In this document: positions 16,619 to 27,632 of the stretch, piece after piece
Numbering within the stretch: position 1 is the stretch's first letter
How the letters are laid out: every line of letters begins with the position of its first letter
Source: Chara braunii
Taxonomy: Eukaryota; Streptophyta; Charophyceae; Charales; Characeae
Direction of reading: 5' to 3'
NCBI GenBank assembly: GCA_003427395.1
Contig: BFEA01000117.1
Span: forward strand, 2,922,773 to 2,951,806
DNA length: 29,034 nucleotides
Notes under the pieces: model-generated
The model's input: only the letters and a program-made list of their open reading frames with translations
What the model was told of the DNA's origin: nothing
Database searches by the model: none
Position numbers and translations under genes: made by a program

Positions 16619-17578
16619 TCATCTGTCACCCCCTCCGCAGATAGGACAACTACGGTGAGGATGACGGGGATGTTCACAGGGATACCCAAGGAGAGTTGCG
16701 TTAGTACAGCATTCAGCCGGACGGCTAGCATGAACCATGCCATCGAAACAATCCCGACATAGGACATGTTGCCCACATGTCAAGAAAACAGCAGGACGTT
16801 CGTCACAGTATGGCATCATGCAGTTCTGATAACGTCCTTGGGAACAGGAAGGACAACGTACATCTGGGTGATAGGGATGTGCACAATGAGGAAATGTTAG
16901 ACACCCTTCCGCACATACGGCGGCAGTCGCAATGGATTGATAATGGTGCTGACACAGATAATGCACTCCACAACCAAGACGCACCACGTCTCTATCCCGA
17001 CAAATGTTGCGCGAGAGACACTCAACAATCCAGAACAGTGTATTATACTACAAACCTCGTGCGAATTCATTTATGTTGACAATAACCTGAATCACTGTCC
17101 CACCATCCCACAGTTCCCACTGGGCAGCTGCATGAATGAGTGCCATATAGTGCCCGGGTTTGTGCAAAATGCATGCAGAAATATGAGGATGGGCATTAAG
17201 GTCCTCGGCTGGCGTCCCATAATGCATGAGAAGGTGGCGACTGTGAAATGCTAATTGTAAGACATTTATGGTAAAGCCTCCTGAGGTAGTATAATTACTA
17301 TCCTCAGGAGGTAGACCATTATGGTCATACAACAACTCGTTTTCAACAGCGTCAAGCTGATAAGCAATTGTAAGAAATTGAGATACAGTACAACCTTGAC
17401 GCTGATAAGCTTGCAGACAAACATTCGTGGCTGTCAGGCCACAAATGTTTGGTAGATCTGCTCGCAAATCCGAATCGGTCACCACTGGAAGGCCTGGTCT
17501 GGTGTTTAATTGACGAATGCCGTTGACGTACCAAAGCAGGTTGTCGGTCAGACAACGAAGCAGGTAGTTTAGGATCAA
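16619..17578 (-). pseudogene. Josephin-type cysteine protease with tandem RING-like modules
   Basis: One minus-strand frame runs from about 17637 (after a TAG) to a TGA at 16619. The first 176 codons from 17578 form a Josephin domain of the ataxin-3 deubiquitinase class. Catalytic Cys46 is in LPNICGLTATN, followed by FLTIAYQLDAVE (family AHQLDEEE), SGGFTINVLQLAF (family SGFFSIQVISNAL), His143 in PGHYMALIH and Asp158 in QWELWDGG. The His-to-acid spacing of 15 equals that of ataxin-3. A single TAG (17048-17050) interrupts. The frame then continues into two Cys/His modules of similar layout: CLSRNIC...CGVHYLC...RCPSC and CMMPYC...CGQHVLC...SCPIC. No ATG heads the frame. A GTTCATTCC-adjacent ATG at about 17628 lies in another frame, so a frameshift or splice is needed. 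Such a protein would join ubiquitin removal with a ligase-like zinc module. Whether the TAG is decay or readthrough is open. Confidence 0.75.
17277..17311. repeat. Long inverted repeat inside the Josephin coding frame
   Basis: CCTCCTGAGGTAGTA (17277-17291) and TACTATCCTCAGGAGG (17296-17311) pair over 15 bases with one bulged base and a four-base loop. It lies within codons of the PPEDSNYTTSGG stretch of the Josephin domain. Confidence 0.9.
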
Positions 17579-17990
17579 TACGACGCCGAGGAGAAGGGGG
17601 AGCAGGAGGTGGGGAGAAGGAATGAACCTGCCGCCATCCTAATATAGACAACGAAGATAAGGGAAGGGCTGATCTCAGTCGGCTGTGTTGATAAGACAAT
17701 GAAGAAGTAGAAGAAGGAGAGGAAGAAGAAGAAGAAGAGGAGGAAGAAGAGGAGGAGGAAGAAGAAGAAAAAGACGAAGAAGAAGGAGAGGTATATATAT
17801 TGACTTGTACACATATACAATGAATACACATAAATATCATTGGACAGTTCTTTTGTGACGACATATATGTATGAGGATCAAAGTCACCCGGTCCACGTGG
17901 CTTAACGGTACACACACGTGTAACAAATGGCAGTTTGGGGGGAGTAGTTTTAGTTTGCACCTTGATCGAAACAGATGCGGCTATCACCTT
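17579..17990 (-). other. Serine/proline-rich low-complexity stretch upstream of the Josephin domain
   Basis: A purine tract of GAA/GGA on the plus strand (17698-17792) reads as polyserine on the minus strand in a frame open from 17987 to 17352. That frame overlaps the Josephin start and contains a basic proline-rich piece (FSPPPAPPSPRRRIDPK). It could be the N-terminal region of the same protein in a shifted frame, or unrelated repeat. I cannot decide from sequence alone. Confidence 0.35.
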
Positions 17991-18416
17991 ACAAAGAAAC
18001 GAAGGAAATATGAATGCCGGAGGTAGGGAGGGAGGGTAAGATGGGGTTCAGATTGTCTTTTCATCCCACCCAGGTCTGCCCGGGTCTTCAAAAATAAACA
18101 TACAGATCATAAAAGATTCAGAAAGAGAACCTTCTTTTGTTTGCATCCTGCCGCAGTGTGCTCTCCTCTCCATATCGGTTCACATGTTGCACTTCTTTTG
18201 TGTAAGCAACTGCCATGTGCCATGCTTCAGGTGCATTTGATTTTTATTATTATTATTATTATTTATTTATTTTTTTTCCCGTAACTAAAGACGCTAGCTA
18301 CGCTAGCTATCCATCTGATCGCATCGGGATCACAGTCATGTCTGATTATTAAGAGTTAGATGTGTGTACCGTTGGTTTTTGTTCTCCTTGTTATGCACTT
18401 AAAAGTCCGTACGTAA
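17991..18416. other. No gene recognised
   Basis: Contains a TTA/TTTA microsatellite at about 18240-18280 and otherwise unremarkable sequence. Confidence 0.5.
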
Positions 18417-18497
18417 CGAGGGTGAACAAACCCTCTTTTTGAGATAACGAGTTTTCGAGATAATGAGGGTGAACAACCCTCTTTTTGAGATAACGAG
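18417..18497. repeat. Repeated GAGGGTGAACAACCCTC motif
   Basis: The short palindromic GAGGGT...ACCCTC followed by TTTTTGAGATAACGAG occurs twice, about 47 bp apart. Related sequence (GAGGGTCCACAACCCTCTTTT) appears at 19846. Confidence 0.8.
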
Positions 18498-18600
18498 GGT
18501 GTCCAGTTTATGTAGCTCAGTGGTTAGAGCACCTGTTGGAAATGCGCATTGTGGTATAAGGTTGCGGGTTCAAAACCCCGTGGCCTTGTGCATGGACACC
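18498..18600 (+). repeat. tRNA-derived sequence (SINE head or decayed tRNA)
   Basis: TAGCTCAGTGGTTAGAGCAC (18513-18532) is a near-perfect tRNA D-arm/A box, and GGTTGCGGGTTCAAAACCC (18560-18578) is a T-arm/B box. Eight-base ends GGTGTCCA (18498-18505) and TGGACACC (18593-18600) pair exactly. At 103 nt it is longer than a normal tRNA, and the acceptor-to-D spacing is too large, so a tRNA-derived repeat is more likely than a working tRNA. Confidence 0.65.
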
Positions 18601-18807
18601 GGCAGGGCGTTAGGTTGACGCACGGCTGGACACACATCCCTTGGGCTGATGTATGGTACTATTACAGACACTGCCTGTGCACCACCCAAGGGTAGTCCAC
18701 GGTGTTGTATGTTGGTTGTGGGTTTCACAGGGTTTGCTTGGGGTGGTGGTCCTGGGTGTTCTGATGTTCTCCCGAGTCTGGCATATCACACGATCATTCC
18801 ATTTCCG

Positions 18808-18872
18808 GTAGTTGCTCATACGGTAGAGTCTTGGATTACATGTTACAAGGTCACGGGTTCAAGCTTGGTTTG
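18808..18872 (+). repeat. Second tRNA-like sequence
   Basis: TAGTTGCTCATACGGTAGAG resembles an A box and AGGTCACGGGTTCAAGC a B box at tRNA-like spacing. The cloverleaf is incomplete. Probably a SINE head. Confidence 0.45.
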
Positions 18873-19514
18873 GTCCTTGGGGGGGGGTCCTTGTCCGGCT
18901 GGCCCGTTCTCTCCTCGATACATGATTCACAGAGTACACACAGCTTTCGGGCATACACACATAGCTTGCAAATTATATATGGCCTATGGGTTACATACAT
19001 AAGTGTCCACATGATACTGTCTACATAGATTCACAGAATATACACACAAAAAACAGGCTGGGGAGCTAGTCACTGGTGGGGTCTAGTGCCTGCGGTAGGT
19101 TCAGGTAGGTTGGATTGGGTGCCGCCATTGGGTGCAGTTCCTACTTACATTCGGATAGAACTGTCTGGTGGCTACATATATATGGGGCCTGCAGTTCATT
19201 GTCTGGGCCTGGCGTCCGAAGTTCCCGTTCGACAACGTTCGTCTAATTCCGCTTCCACCAGGGCTGGGCAATCTATCAGCCCTGGTGCCTATCACTGCTG
19301 TTCGGTCCAAGTTGCCTGCCCATTGGTAGGGCAATGGTCCTGTCAGTGAGTGGTGGTCACACTCAGGTAGAAATGTGGGATAGGGGGTGCGCTAGGAGTA
19401 TTAACGTGACGATGGGTTGGGAGGTGGTCACATATTCCAGGACACCCACGGCTCACAGTTCCAGGTGATCACTGTGCACACAATGACTGGCCTCCACAGA
19501 AAAAAAAAACAAAA
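18873..19514. other. No gene recognised
   Basis: ORFs here are short and lack motifs. The sequence may include the body of the tRNA-derived repeat but no clear tail or boundary was found. Confidence 0.4.
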
Positions 19515-19968
19515 CAAAAAAAGGGCGAGCAAGCCTCTTTTTGAGAATATCAGTATTGTACCATAGCCCCGAGGAGTTACAGCCACCTATCTGATGTGGC
19601 AAAGCAGTCCGTGGATGTGGTTGGTGCCTGCGGCTGTACTTGCATAAGGAAACAGAGGGGGCTTTTGAGGACATGCAGCCATGATGACCCTCATTCCCGT
19701 TTACCCGAGGGAATGCTTACTTGAGGGTGCTTTGAGACAGACCATGCACGATACCGTCACACCATGTGCAGACAAGATGATGCAAACACATCCAAAGCGT
19801 AAATGAGATGTAACACATATCTATGTGCCTTGTTGCAGCTTAATGAGGGTCCACAACCCTCTTTTCAAAAATATTAGTATTGTACCATAGAGCGAAGGAG
19901 GTATAGCTGCCTATCTGATGTGGCAAAGCAGTCCGTCCATGTGGGTGGTGCTTGAGGGCATGCTTACA
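19515..19968. repeat. Direct repeat pair of about 120 bp
   Basis: Copy 1 (about 19515-19632) and copy 2 (about 19848-19956) share CTCTTTTTGAGAATATCAGTA/CTCTTTTCAAAAATATTAGTA, TTGTACCATAG and the block CTATCTGATGTGGCAAAGCA followed by GTCCGT. The repeat ends where LINE-C begins. Its A/T-rich start shares GAGGGT...CCCTC with the motif at 18417. Confidence 0.8.
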
Positions 19969-21450
19969 TTTGTGCAATATCTTTTTTTTGTTTATATTCA
20001 ATAATTTTGACTTTCATCTTTTCCCATTGAAATCTTATTTCAGTTTGAACAAATTGTTGAATTATGTCTACCACTGTTTTCCAATTATAATTTCATCAAT
20101 GGCGCTTAAACATCTTTTATTCCATAACGCCCATAACACTGCTTTCCTGCTTAAATGGAATAAATTTTGTTGAAAATCAGACAATTCAATCAATGCGGAA
20201 ATCCAGTGTCCCAGGAGAATAGCCCGCCACTCCCATGGCCAGACTAATCCTGTTAGTCTTTTCTATATATAGTCCCATAATCTCCAAAGCAATACAGAGC
20301 CTGAACATTATAGAAATATATGCTCAATTATTTCTCTAATCTTCCTATTTGGGAAGGCTTGAAAGCATGTTCTGCACCATGGTACTGCTTTACTTTTTTG
20401 TTCAAGAGAGGAGTGGTCTATTAGCCAATCATTTGTGGGTAGGCATCTGTGTATTATTTGCCACTGTAAGGATGTTAACTTGGTTGACCTCTCTTTGATG
20501 CCTTTGCACTACTTCATCGGTTTGATCAAATCTTTATTTATGTTTAGGTGTCTATACCACCGATCCCGTAATATTTCTGATACCTCCATTTTAGGCCAAA
20601 GTAGCCTATAGGAAGCCTTTACGCTTAAGGATTGTAGTCTTAAGGGTTTGCTTCTCTTATTTAGTTGCCATACCCAATCAGCCGGATCTAAGGGAAGCTC
20701 CGGTGTGGGACACTGAGGTAAAAAAAAATTCCACCATTTTACTTCCGTACAATATATTGCTCTTATCCTAAGATGATCATATGTAGATCTTTGTTAGAAA
20801 TTGTATCACCCAGTTTGTTGTTCGAAACACTAGACCTTTTTTAAGTAACATTTTCCAAGCCAAAGGAATAAACGAAATGATTTCTTCCAAATTATTCATT
20901 AGATTGTGTGCATATTTAATCCCTTCTCTAAGTTCTTTTGCAGTCTTTCAATTTTTATTCACCGGGTCCCACAGATCCTTGATTCTTATTACTCCATTCT
21001 TAACCCAATTTGACCAGGGGGATTTCGAGCTTATAAAGACTCTACCATTTTGGTCAGTAATCCATCTGTTACCAAAAAGAAGTTGTCGTAGGATTTCCTC
21101 AAATCTTTCAGGTGTGGCTTTATCCGGTAAGGGCATTTCTCGCCAAGTTTTTAGGTTTGCCCAAAAGTCGTCCAGTCTAAGATCTCTCTTGGCCTCACCT
21201 CTCGCGCTTATGTCATTGTGTTGTATTCGGGTACGAGGAATAAACCAGTATCTATCTTCTAGCCATGTCAGAGGATGAACTTCCTCTGTGGTTTGAGGCG
21301 TCAATCTGCAAATTTATTCCAGTGCTAGATTGTGCCATGGTATATCTGTAGTTAGAATTAAACGTTTGACCACTTGAAGAGCCAAAGCCTGACACTGTGT
21401 TTTTGGGTCAATAAGTCCAATCCCTCCTTTGGTCTTTGGCTGGATTAAGG
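19960..21450 (-). pseudogene. LINE-C ORF2 C-terminal region with zinc finger
   Basis: The 118-codon piece 21304-20948 (RLDDFWANLKTWREMPLP, FEEILRQLLFGNRWITDQNG) follows the reverse transcriptase. At about 20395-20320 the minus strand reads AVPWCRTCFQAFPNRKIREI and IEHIFL, the CxxC...H tail finger also seen in LINE-B. The last part contains the VLWALWNKRC block usual at the end of these proteins. Multiple stops are present. Confidence 0.75.
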
Positions 21451-21454
21451 TCTT

Positions 21455-23112
21455 TTAAACAACTCTTGGAATTACATATGGTAATTCGTGATCTCCTCTC
21501 CAAAGGAAAGTTGCTAGCTGTCTTTGTATGTCCTTTGTGGGCTTCGTACTCAAAGGCCACAACAATGATTTGTACCAAATCGAAGCCAGCACCACATTAT
21601 TAATTATCAGTGCTCTTCCAAAGATTGATGTGTGTTTATTCTTCCAAGCCTTCATTTTATCAAACGCCGAAGAAGAAATCCATATATCATTAGAGTTCGG
21701 TTTCTCTTGCAATGTGAGGATTATCCCTAACACCCTTATAGGTGCTTCTAATGGGACCCACTTAATATTAAGGATCTCTGGAGGTCTCACCCCTTGTGAA
21801 TGTATCCACCAACCCAATGTTTTATTTCCCCAATTGACTAACATATCTGATAGGGCTGAAAATTTATCCATTATTGTCTTAATTTCCTCGAGATTAGTTT
21901 TAGAGACCTCCATCATGATTGTCAGATAATCTGCAAACATAGAATAAATTGGAATTGCCTCCTTAGGAAGGTTAGCTATCCTCAACAGCTGAATATTAAG
22001 ATTTTCTTTCAAGTTTGCTCCTTATGCTTCCATGATAATAACAAAAAGGAAGGGGGCTATGGGATCCTCCTGCCTAACCGATCTCTGAAGAGGGATTTCT
22101 GGCGATAGTAAACCATTTACTTGTACCCTGGTAGTAGCATTTGAGTGCAGAATTTGGATCCATCTCCTCATTTTAGGTTCAAAATCTAACTTAGTTAGAC
22201 ATGCTTCCAGAAAACGTCAATTTACATGATCATATAAGCCTTTTCAAAATTTATAAATACAAAGGCCGCGTTGCTCTGATTTTGTCTCGATAGCTTAATT
22301 GTTTCATTGATCAGCAACACGTTATCTTGTATATTCCTCCCATGAATAAAACCTGTTTGAGAAGGGTGAATGATGTCGGTCATTATAGGAATAAATCTGT
22401 TAGTTATAGTTTTAGTTAGCATTTTATATACCACTGTTAATAAAATGATTGGTCTATAATTCCTTATGTTTGTCTTATCTCCCTTTTTGTATAAAAGGGT
22501 TATAATTCCTTGGCTCACAATCTGTCTCATACCTCTTGATTCCTGGACCTGTTTATAGTATTTCATGAAATCCTCTGCCAAATTCGCCCACATTACCTCC
22601 CAGAATTCCTTAAGGAGACCATCTATTCCTGGGGTTTTATCCTCATCCATTTGTAGTAGAGCTGTCCAAATTTCTTCTTTAGTGATTGGTGCTTCCAATT
22701 TTTCTTTTTGTTCTGGAGTTAATTTCTGTGTGAGTGGTTCGAGGAAATTCCTTCTTTCTTGGTTTGATATGGATGGATCAATCTTGAATGTATAGAGATT
22801 TTTGAAAAAGTCATAGGCTACTTTTATGCTACTAACTGATGGGACTGGTTCGAGATGTGGGGATAACTTGGGATCAATCAGTGCTTCTATATTTGTTCCT
22901 TTAACCCTTGTTTTAGCAAGGGAAAAGAAAGAGGAGTCCATTTGACCTTCCGACTGGTGTCTGGCTAATTTACTCCTGATGAGGTAACCTTGCCACCTAT
23001 TTTGGGCTAGGGTGAAGAGTTGATTTCTGAGTTCTATTATGTCTTCTGATGTTTGTAAAACTTCCGAATGATCTTGTTGTTCGTATTTAAGTATTTTCTC
23101 ATGAATCTCCAT
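21455..23112 (-). pseudogene. LINE-C reverse transcriptase
   Basis: The frame 23112-22222 carries a linker, then EEIWTALLQMDEDKTPGIDG, the NYRPIILLTVVYKMLTK block and HPSQTGFIHGRNIQDNVLL. It reaches motif A as FVFINFEKAY, where the catalytic aspartate is Asn. After a stop and a frame change, motif B reads RSVRQEDPIAPFLF and motif C reads MFADYLTIM, where the second catalytic aspartate is Tyr. The thumb continues in 22012-21455. Loss of catalytic aspartates plus frame damage means no activity. Confidence 0.9.
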
Positions 23113-24642
23113 TTCTTGTTCGTGTTTCCATTTAGCAATTGTTTTGAAAAATTCGTTGCATTTTTTTGCTAAAAAATATAATCCACAGTTAAACCAGGAA
23201 ATGTAGGATTCATGCTTATCTTTCGTAGTTTGCCAATATTTTCATACATCCTGAATATACTTTTTAAAATCCGTTCTTTTTAAGAGAGAGGAGTTGAGTT
23301 TATAAAAGTTTTTTCCTCTATCCGGCTTCTTTCTAAAGGTCAGTAGGATGACACACATCTTGCGGTCTATTCTTGACCATGAACTTTGAGGGAAGATATT
23401 TACCCCTACTAGTGCATGATCCAAATCCTCTAACATGAGTATTAAATCTATTATAGATCTAGTTTGATTGGGACTTCCCGTATTCCTGATACACGTGAAT
23501 AATCGTTCTTGTGGGAAAAACCTACGGTAAGTGTCATATAGATTTTCTGCTTCAGATAGTTGTTTTATAATCCTTTCGTCTTCCTCTATATAAGCAGGGC
23601 ATGGTGAAGAAATTTTTCATTTGTCCAGCCATCTATCCGGTGCCGCGTTGAAGTCCCCTGCCATTATAATTGGAATACCATTCAGTATGTGAATCCTAAT
23701 GTTATTAAAAAATTGTTTGCGATCTTGTACCTCATTCGGACCATATATATTAATTACGCATACTATTTCTATTTCCAGCATTACCAGTGTTGAAATCCAT
23801 CTTCCGTTCTTCCGATCCGCTTCCTAGTGAATCACCTCTGCTCTGGAGTCCGGAGGAAACCATATGGCTACGCCTGCTGAACCATTACATGTTGCACGGG
23901 CTTGGAACCTCTGGTGGGGCCATATGAGATTATGTGCTCTATTGTGAGCTGGAGAATCTGTAAGATGAGTCTCTTCTATACATATCAAATCCGACCATGA
24001 TTTCCCTCCTAGACCTTTCAATTGTTCTATAGTCGCTCTTCTCTTGAGTGCATCTGTTGTGGTCAGACCGTTAACATTAGGTGACCTTAAATCCAAATCC
24101 GCTGTCTTTGTTGCCCTTAGCCAGGATGGATTTTTTCCATACAACGCTTGTATTGCCTCCATCCTTTTGTCGATCAAAGGTAAATGACTAATTTACAACC
24201 TTACCCATCCTCCTCCTTCTAGTGAAGTCGAGGAGGTGAGCAATCCGTTGCGAAGAATAAAGCATAAGAAGAACGAAACCTCTGCCACCAACCATACTAC
24301 ATTGGCCTTGATCTTTAGTTGCTGCAGATCTAGTAAAGCCGCATGGGAAAACCATCTAAGCCCGACTTCCTTATTATCCTCAAATTTTACAAAGTATCCC
24401 GTTTGGCCATCTTAGCCTAGAAAATCATGCAAGTCTCTTTTAAAAGTCCTATCTCGCGGGCTTTGGTAGTCTACGTGTGTGGACCATCCTCTCAATGTCA
24501 CTCCCCTGTACTGGTCCTGACCTATTGCGGACAGACCAACTTCCCACTTCCTACTTTTCTTTCTTACTGGTATCACCAAGTTTCCTTTAGGAGAGGACGA
24601 ACCTGTAGTATAGCCCTTTTCTAATGCATGACGCATTTTCAT
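23113..24642 (-). pseudogene. LINE-C ORF2 N-terminal region and endonuclease
   Basis: All pieces lie in one frame. 24642-24412 is a leader of unknown role. 24177-23824 begins the endonuclease, with SPNVNGL and DLICIEETHLTDSP (catalytic-type Glu). After a TAG at 23824 come VCVINIYGPNEV and IPIIMAGDFNAAPDRW, the signature of apurinic-type endonucleases, then a TGA near 23617. 23436-23242 holds the end (DHALVGVN). LINE endonucleases nick target DNA to prime reverse transcription. The copy has nonsense codons at 23824, about 23617 and 23242. Confidence 0.85.
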
Positions 24643-24668
24643 CCTTTTGCCTGGATCTGCCCCTTCTT

Positions 24669-27632
24669 TTATACTAATTTTGGGTGTTCCTTTTGGTGGG
24701 AGTCTGAATTCTCAATTATTTCTTCTCCTTTTGTCACTTCTTCCACTTCCGTATTTTCCTTCCCTGATTTACCTGAAGAAGAATTATTACGTTTGTCTTC
24801 TCCACTAACTTCCTCAACCGTAATACACTCCTCCCCTTCCTCAGTTGTAGTTGAATCTTTGTTGCTTATTGATACTTCGATCACCAGGTTTCCATCCTAT
24901 CTTGAATCATCCCCTTCCATGATAGAGTTTCTTGTTTGGGATGAATTTGGAGGCTGAAACATTCTTGCCACAATATTCAAGATTCTCTGGCTTATTTTTG
25001 ACCAACTGGCTCCTTCTGGTAGACCTTGTTCCAAAACCTGGTTGAGGTTAGGACTACTACTTAGTAGATTATATAGTTGGATGTACGAGGTATCCCAGAA
25101 TTCAACCGAGCCGAACCCATGTCGAGTCTTTAGGGTTTTAATTAACCAATCTGCCAGCTGTTTCAACCTCTCATCTTCAACCTCTCCCATCTCAAAGTCT
25201 TCTTCTAGTGGAGGAGAATCTACTTCCATACGTGCTGGACCAAAAGCTCCCAGGAACGGGTCCGGGGTTCTTTCTTCCTTCTCTGTGTGCTCCTCTTTTG
25301 CCTCCTCATCCACTATTTTGTCTGTTTCTAGTACCAGGAGCGCTTGTTCTACCCCTTCTATCTCATTTTGTGAGGATGTTGTTATTATTTCATCTAGGTC
25401 CGTGTCTTTACCTCGTCCCGTGATTTGTTTCCTTTTCCTTTTTTTCCTTTCCCCTCCCTCTTGTCCTTCATTAATTGCAATTAGAGCACCTTCCTTTTCC
25501 TTTTCATTCTTCTTTTCAAACTCTGTTCCTTCTGTCTCAATACCAATTCCTTTCTCCTCTTCAAGTAAGAAAAATGAACCCTTATTTCCTTGAGTCACAT
25601 AATCGGCAGGTTTGGGTTATGATAGAGTATTCTGATCATCATTGATAGCTCTCCTTCCCTTAAGCACCGGTCTCCATTCCTGTTGGATGAAAATCCCTTT
25701 ACCCTTACTCTGAGAGACAGATGCTTTTGTATCTGTTTCCTTTTCCCCCGAGGTGGAGACACCTTGTGACCCGTCTTCTTTCAGCGTCTCAGATGTTGTT
25801 CTTTGATTATTTTGAGAGAACGTTCTTCTCCCTGCAACCCCTGGTGAAGCTTCTGGCGGTACCCATGAGTCTGGTGGTTTAGCCTCCCAATTAGGTTCCT
25901 CCTGACGTTCCCATGTCCAGCCCTGGGGAACCTCCCCCTTTTTAGAACCTTTTATGCACACCCACCCCTCATGTCCCGCATCCATCGTGCGCCACAGATT
26001 TGGTTTGAAAGCATCCCGGATAAGTCTACCTGTGGTTCGATATTTCTTTGCCGGATTTTGAACATAGGACGGATCTGTGCTGAGATGACCATAAGCCCTG
26101 CACCTAAAACATCATGGTCTCAACTTATGCGCTGTGTGAATATGGTATTCTCTACCCCCTACCCTATAGGGAATGACATCATCTATATTGAAGGGAGTGG
26201 TGGTCGGGTGATTGAGGGCTAGCATCAAATAATCATCCCGTTTTGCCGCATAAGCTGGAATGGGATCTATGAAGTCTTCAATATCGTAGTTGATCCCAAA
26301 GTCATAAATGAAAGCTGCTTGTATTTCTATTGGGATGTGTCTGAATTCTACCCAATAGAAGTCCTCCATCATTGGTTTGTGCTTCTCGTCCGGCCCCTGT
26401 TTCGGTGACGACCAAGGATAGATTCTTACCCCTGATCGTTCACATCTTAGCTTGCGCTAACCTTCTATTATTGTCTTGTCTGCTATGTGTAGGCACAATA
26501 TTGTGAAAATAGTTGAGGAGATTGGAAGAATTAAAAAGTCTTGACACATTGTTCCATGACTGCCTCTGTAGGCAGCCAATCGCTTACAGATCCACTTGAT
26601 TTTTTCATTGGTGGACTTACATGCTGAATCATCGTGGAATACCCTGTTATTCGCATGCGTCTGGTAAACTGCATCCCTTTCTTCCAACTTTTGTGTCGGA
26701 TATGACTTTATCTGCGTTTTTTTCCCCGCCAAATCAATTACTCTGTTTTCAAAGGAAATAATAAATTTGGATAAAAAATAAGCCTTTGCAGTTGGAAGGT
26801 TGTGCAGTGGTATTTTTAGTGATTGTGACTGCAGTCCCTGTCTTTTGATTTCTAATTCCTTGGACTGGAAGGGTCCCTTTACACATTGCACCCATGGTGA
26901 AGGTCCCTGTTTGTGACTCATCGTGTTTTGTGATGAGGCTGGTCCTTCTTGTTGTTGATCTTGAGTTAATGGGGTTCCTTGTTCTTCTCCTCGAGATTCC
27001 TCATTTTTCGGATCCCCTTCCGTCCCCTGCCCTCCTTCCCCTTCCTCTCCCTTTCTGCCCCCCTTTCCCTTTTCCCCCCCTTCCTTCTTTCCCCATCCCC
27101 CCCCCTCCCCCTCCTTCTCTCTCCTCAACTCCTGTGCTTTCCTTTGTGCGGAACCTGCCTGGAAAACTACGATCCCTCTGTTCCCAGTTTGATATTGAGA
27201 GGCGAATGACTTCCTTTGATGTTTAAATGTCATTACTGACCCAATTCGAGGTGCCAATGCCAGCTTTGTGCTTCGTCTCCCCATTGTTTCTTTTGTTTCT
27301 TATGTTTGCTCCTCACTTTGCTCATGATGGAACAACGGATTTAAAATCATCTCTCGCTGCTGTGCTTCCTGAATCTGGGTGGAGACTCCCTGTTTTGGTT
27401 CATGTATTATATTCACCGTTTGCCCTTTTTGTTCCTTTTGCTCTTCCACTGTTAGGATTTCTCCCTCCATCATTGATATCTGTGATTCTTTGTTCTGTTT
27501 TTGTCTTGCTGCCAAGACTTTCTTAGTAGGAGTGTGCAGTTGTCGTGCCGCAAATTGACGCATTGCTCCTCTGAACATAAGAGTTGATTCCTTTAGTCTG
27601 TGACTGTGCTGGTGGTGAATGATACGTGGCAT
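24669..27632 (-). pseudogene. LINE-C ORF1 (nucleic-acid-binding protein)
   Basis: A single frame of 988 codons is broken only by stops at 27300 (TAA), 26457 (TAG), 26112 (TGA), 25617 (TAA) and 24897 (TAG). It starts MPRIIHHQHSHRLKESTLMF and holds a low-complexity Gly/Glu/Lys stretch (about 27160-26990). The RNA-binding block IPYRVGGREYHIHTAHKLRP is followed, after the TGA that most likely replaces Trp, by a knuckle CFRCRAYGHLSTD that lacks its last Cys. A long acidic tail (about 25560-24700) follows. LINE ORF1 proteins coat the element RNA. The absence of frameshifts over 3 kb is notable. Confidence 0.8.

Noticed and set aside
17880-17930. A-box-like GTGGCTTAACGGTACAC as a tRNA
   Set aside because: No B box or T-arm at the needed distance.
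25042-25593. 183-codon plus-strand ORF
   Set aside because: Ser/Pro-rich antisense shadow of the acidic tail of LINE-C ORF1.
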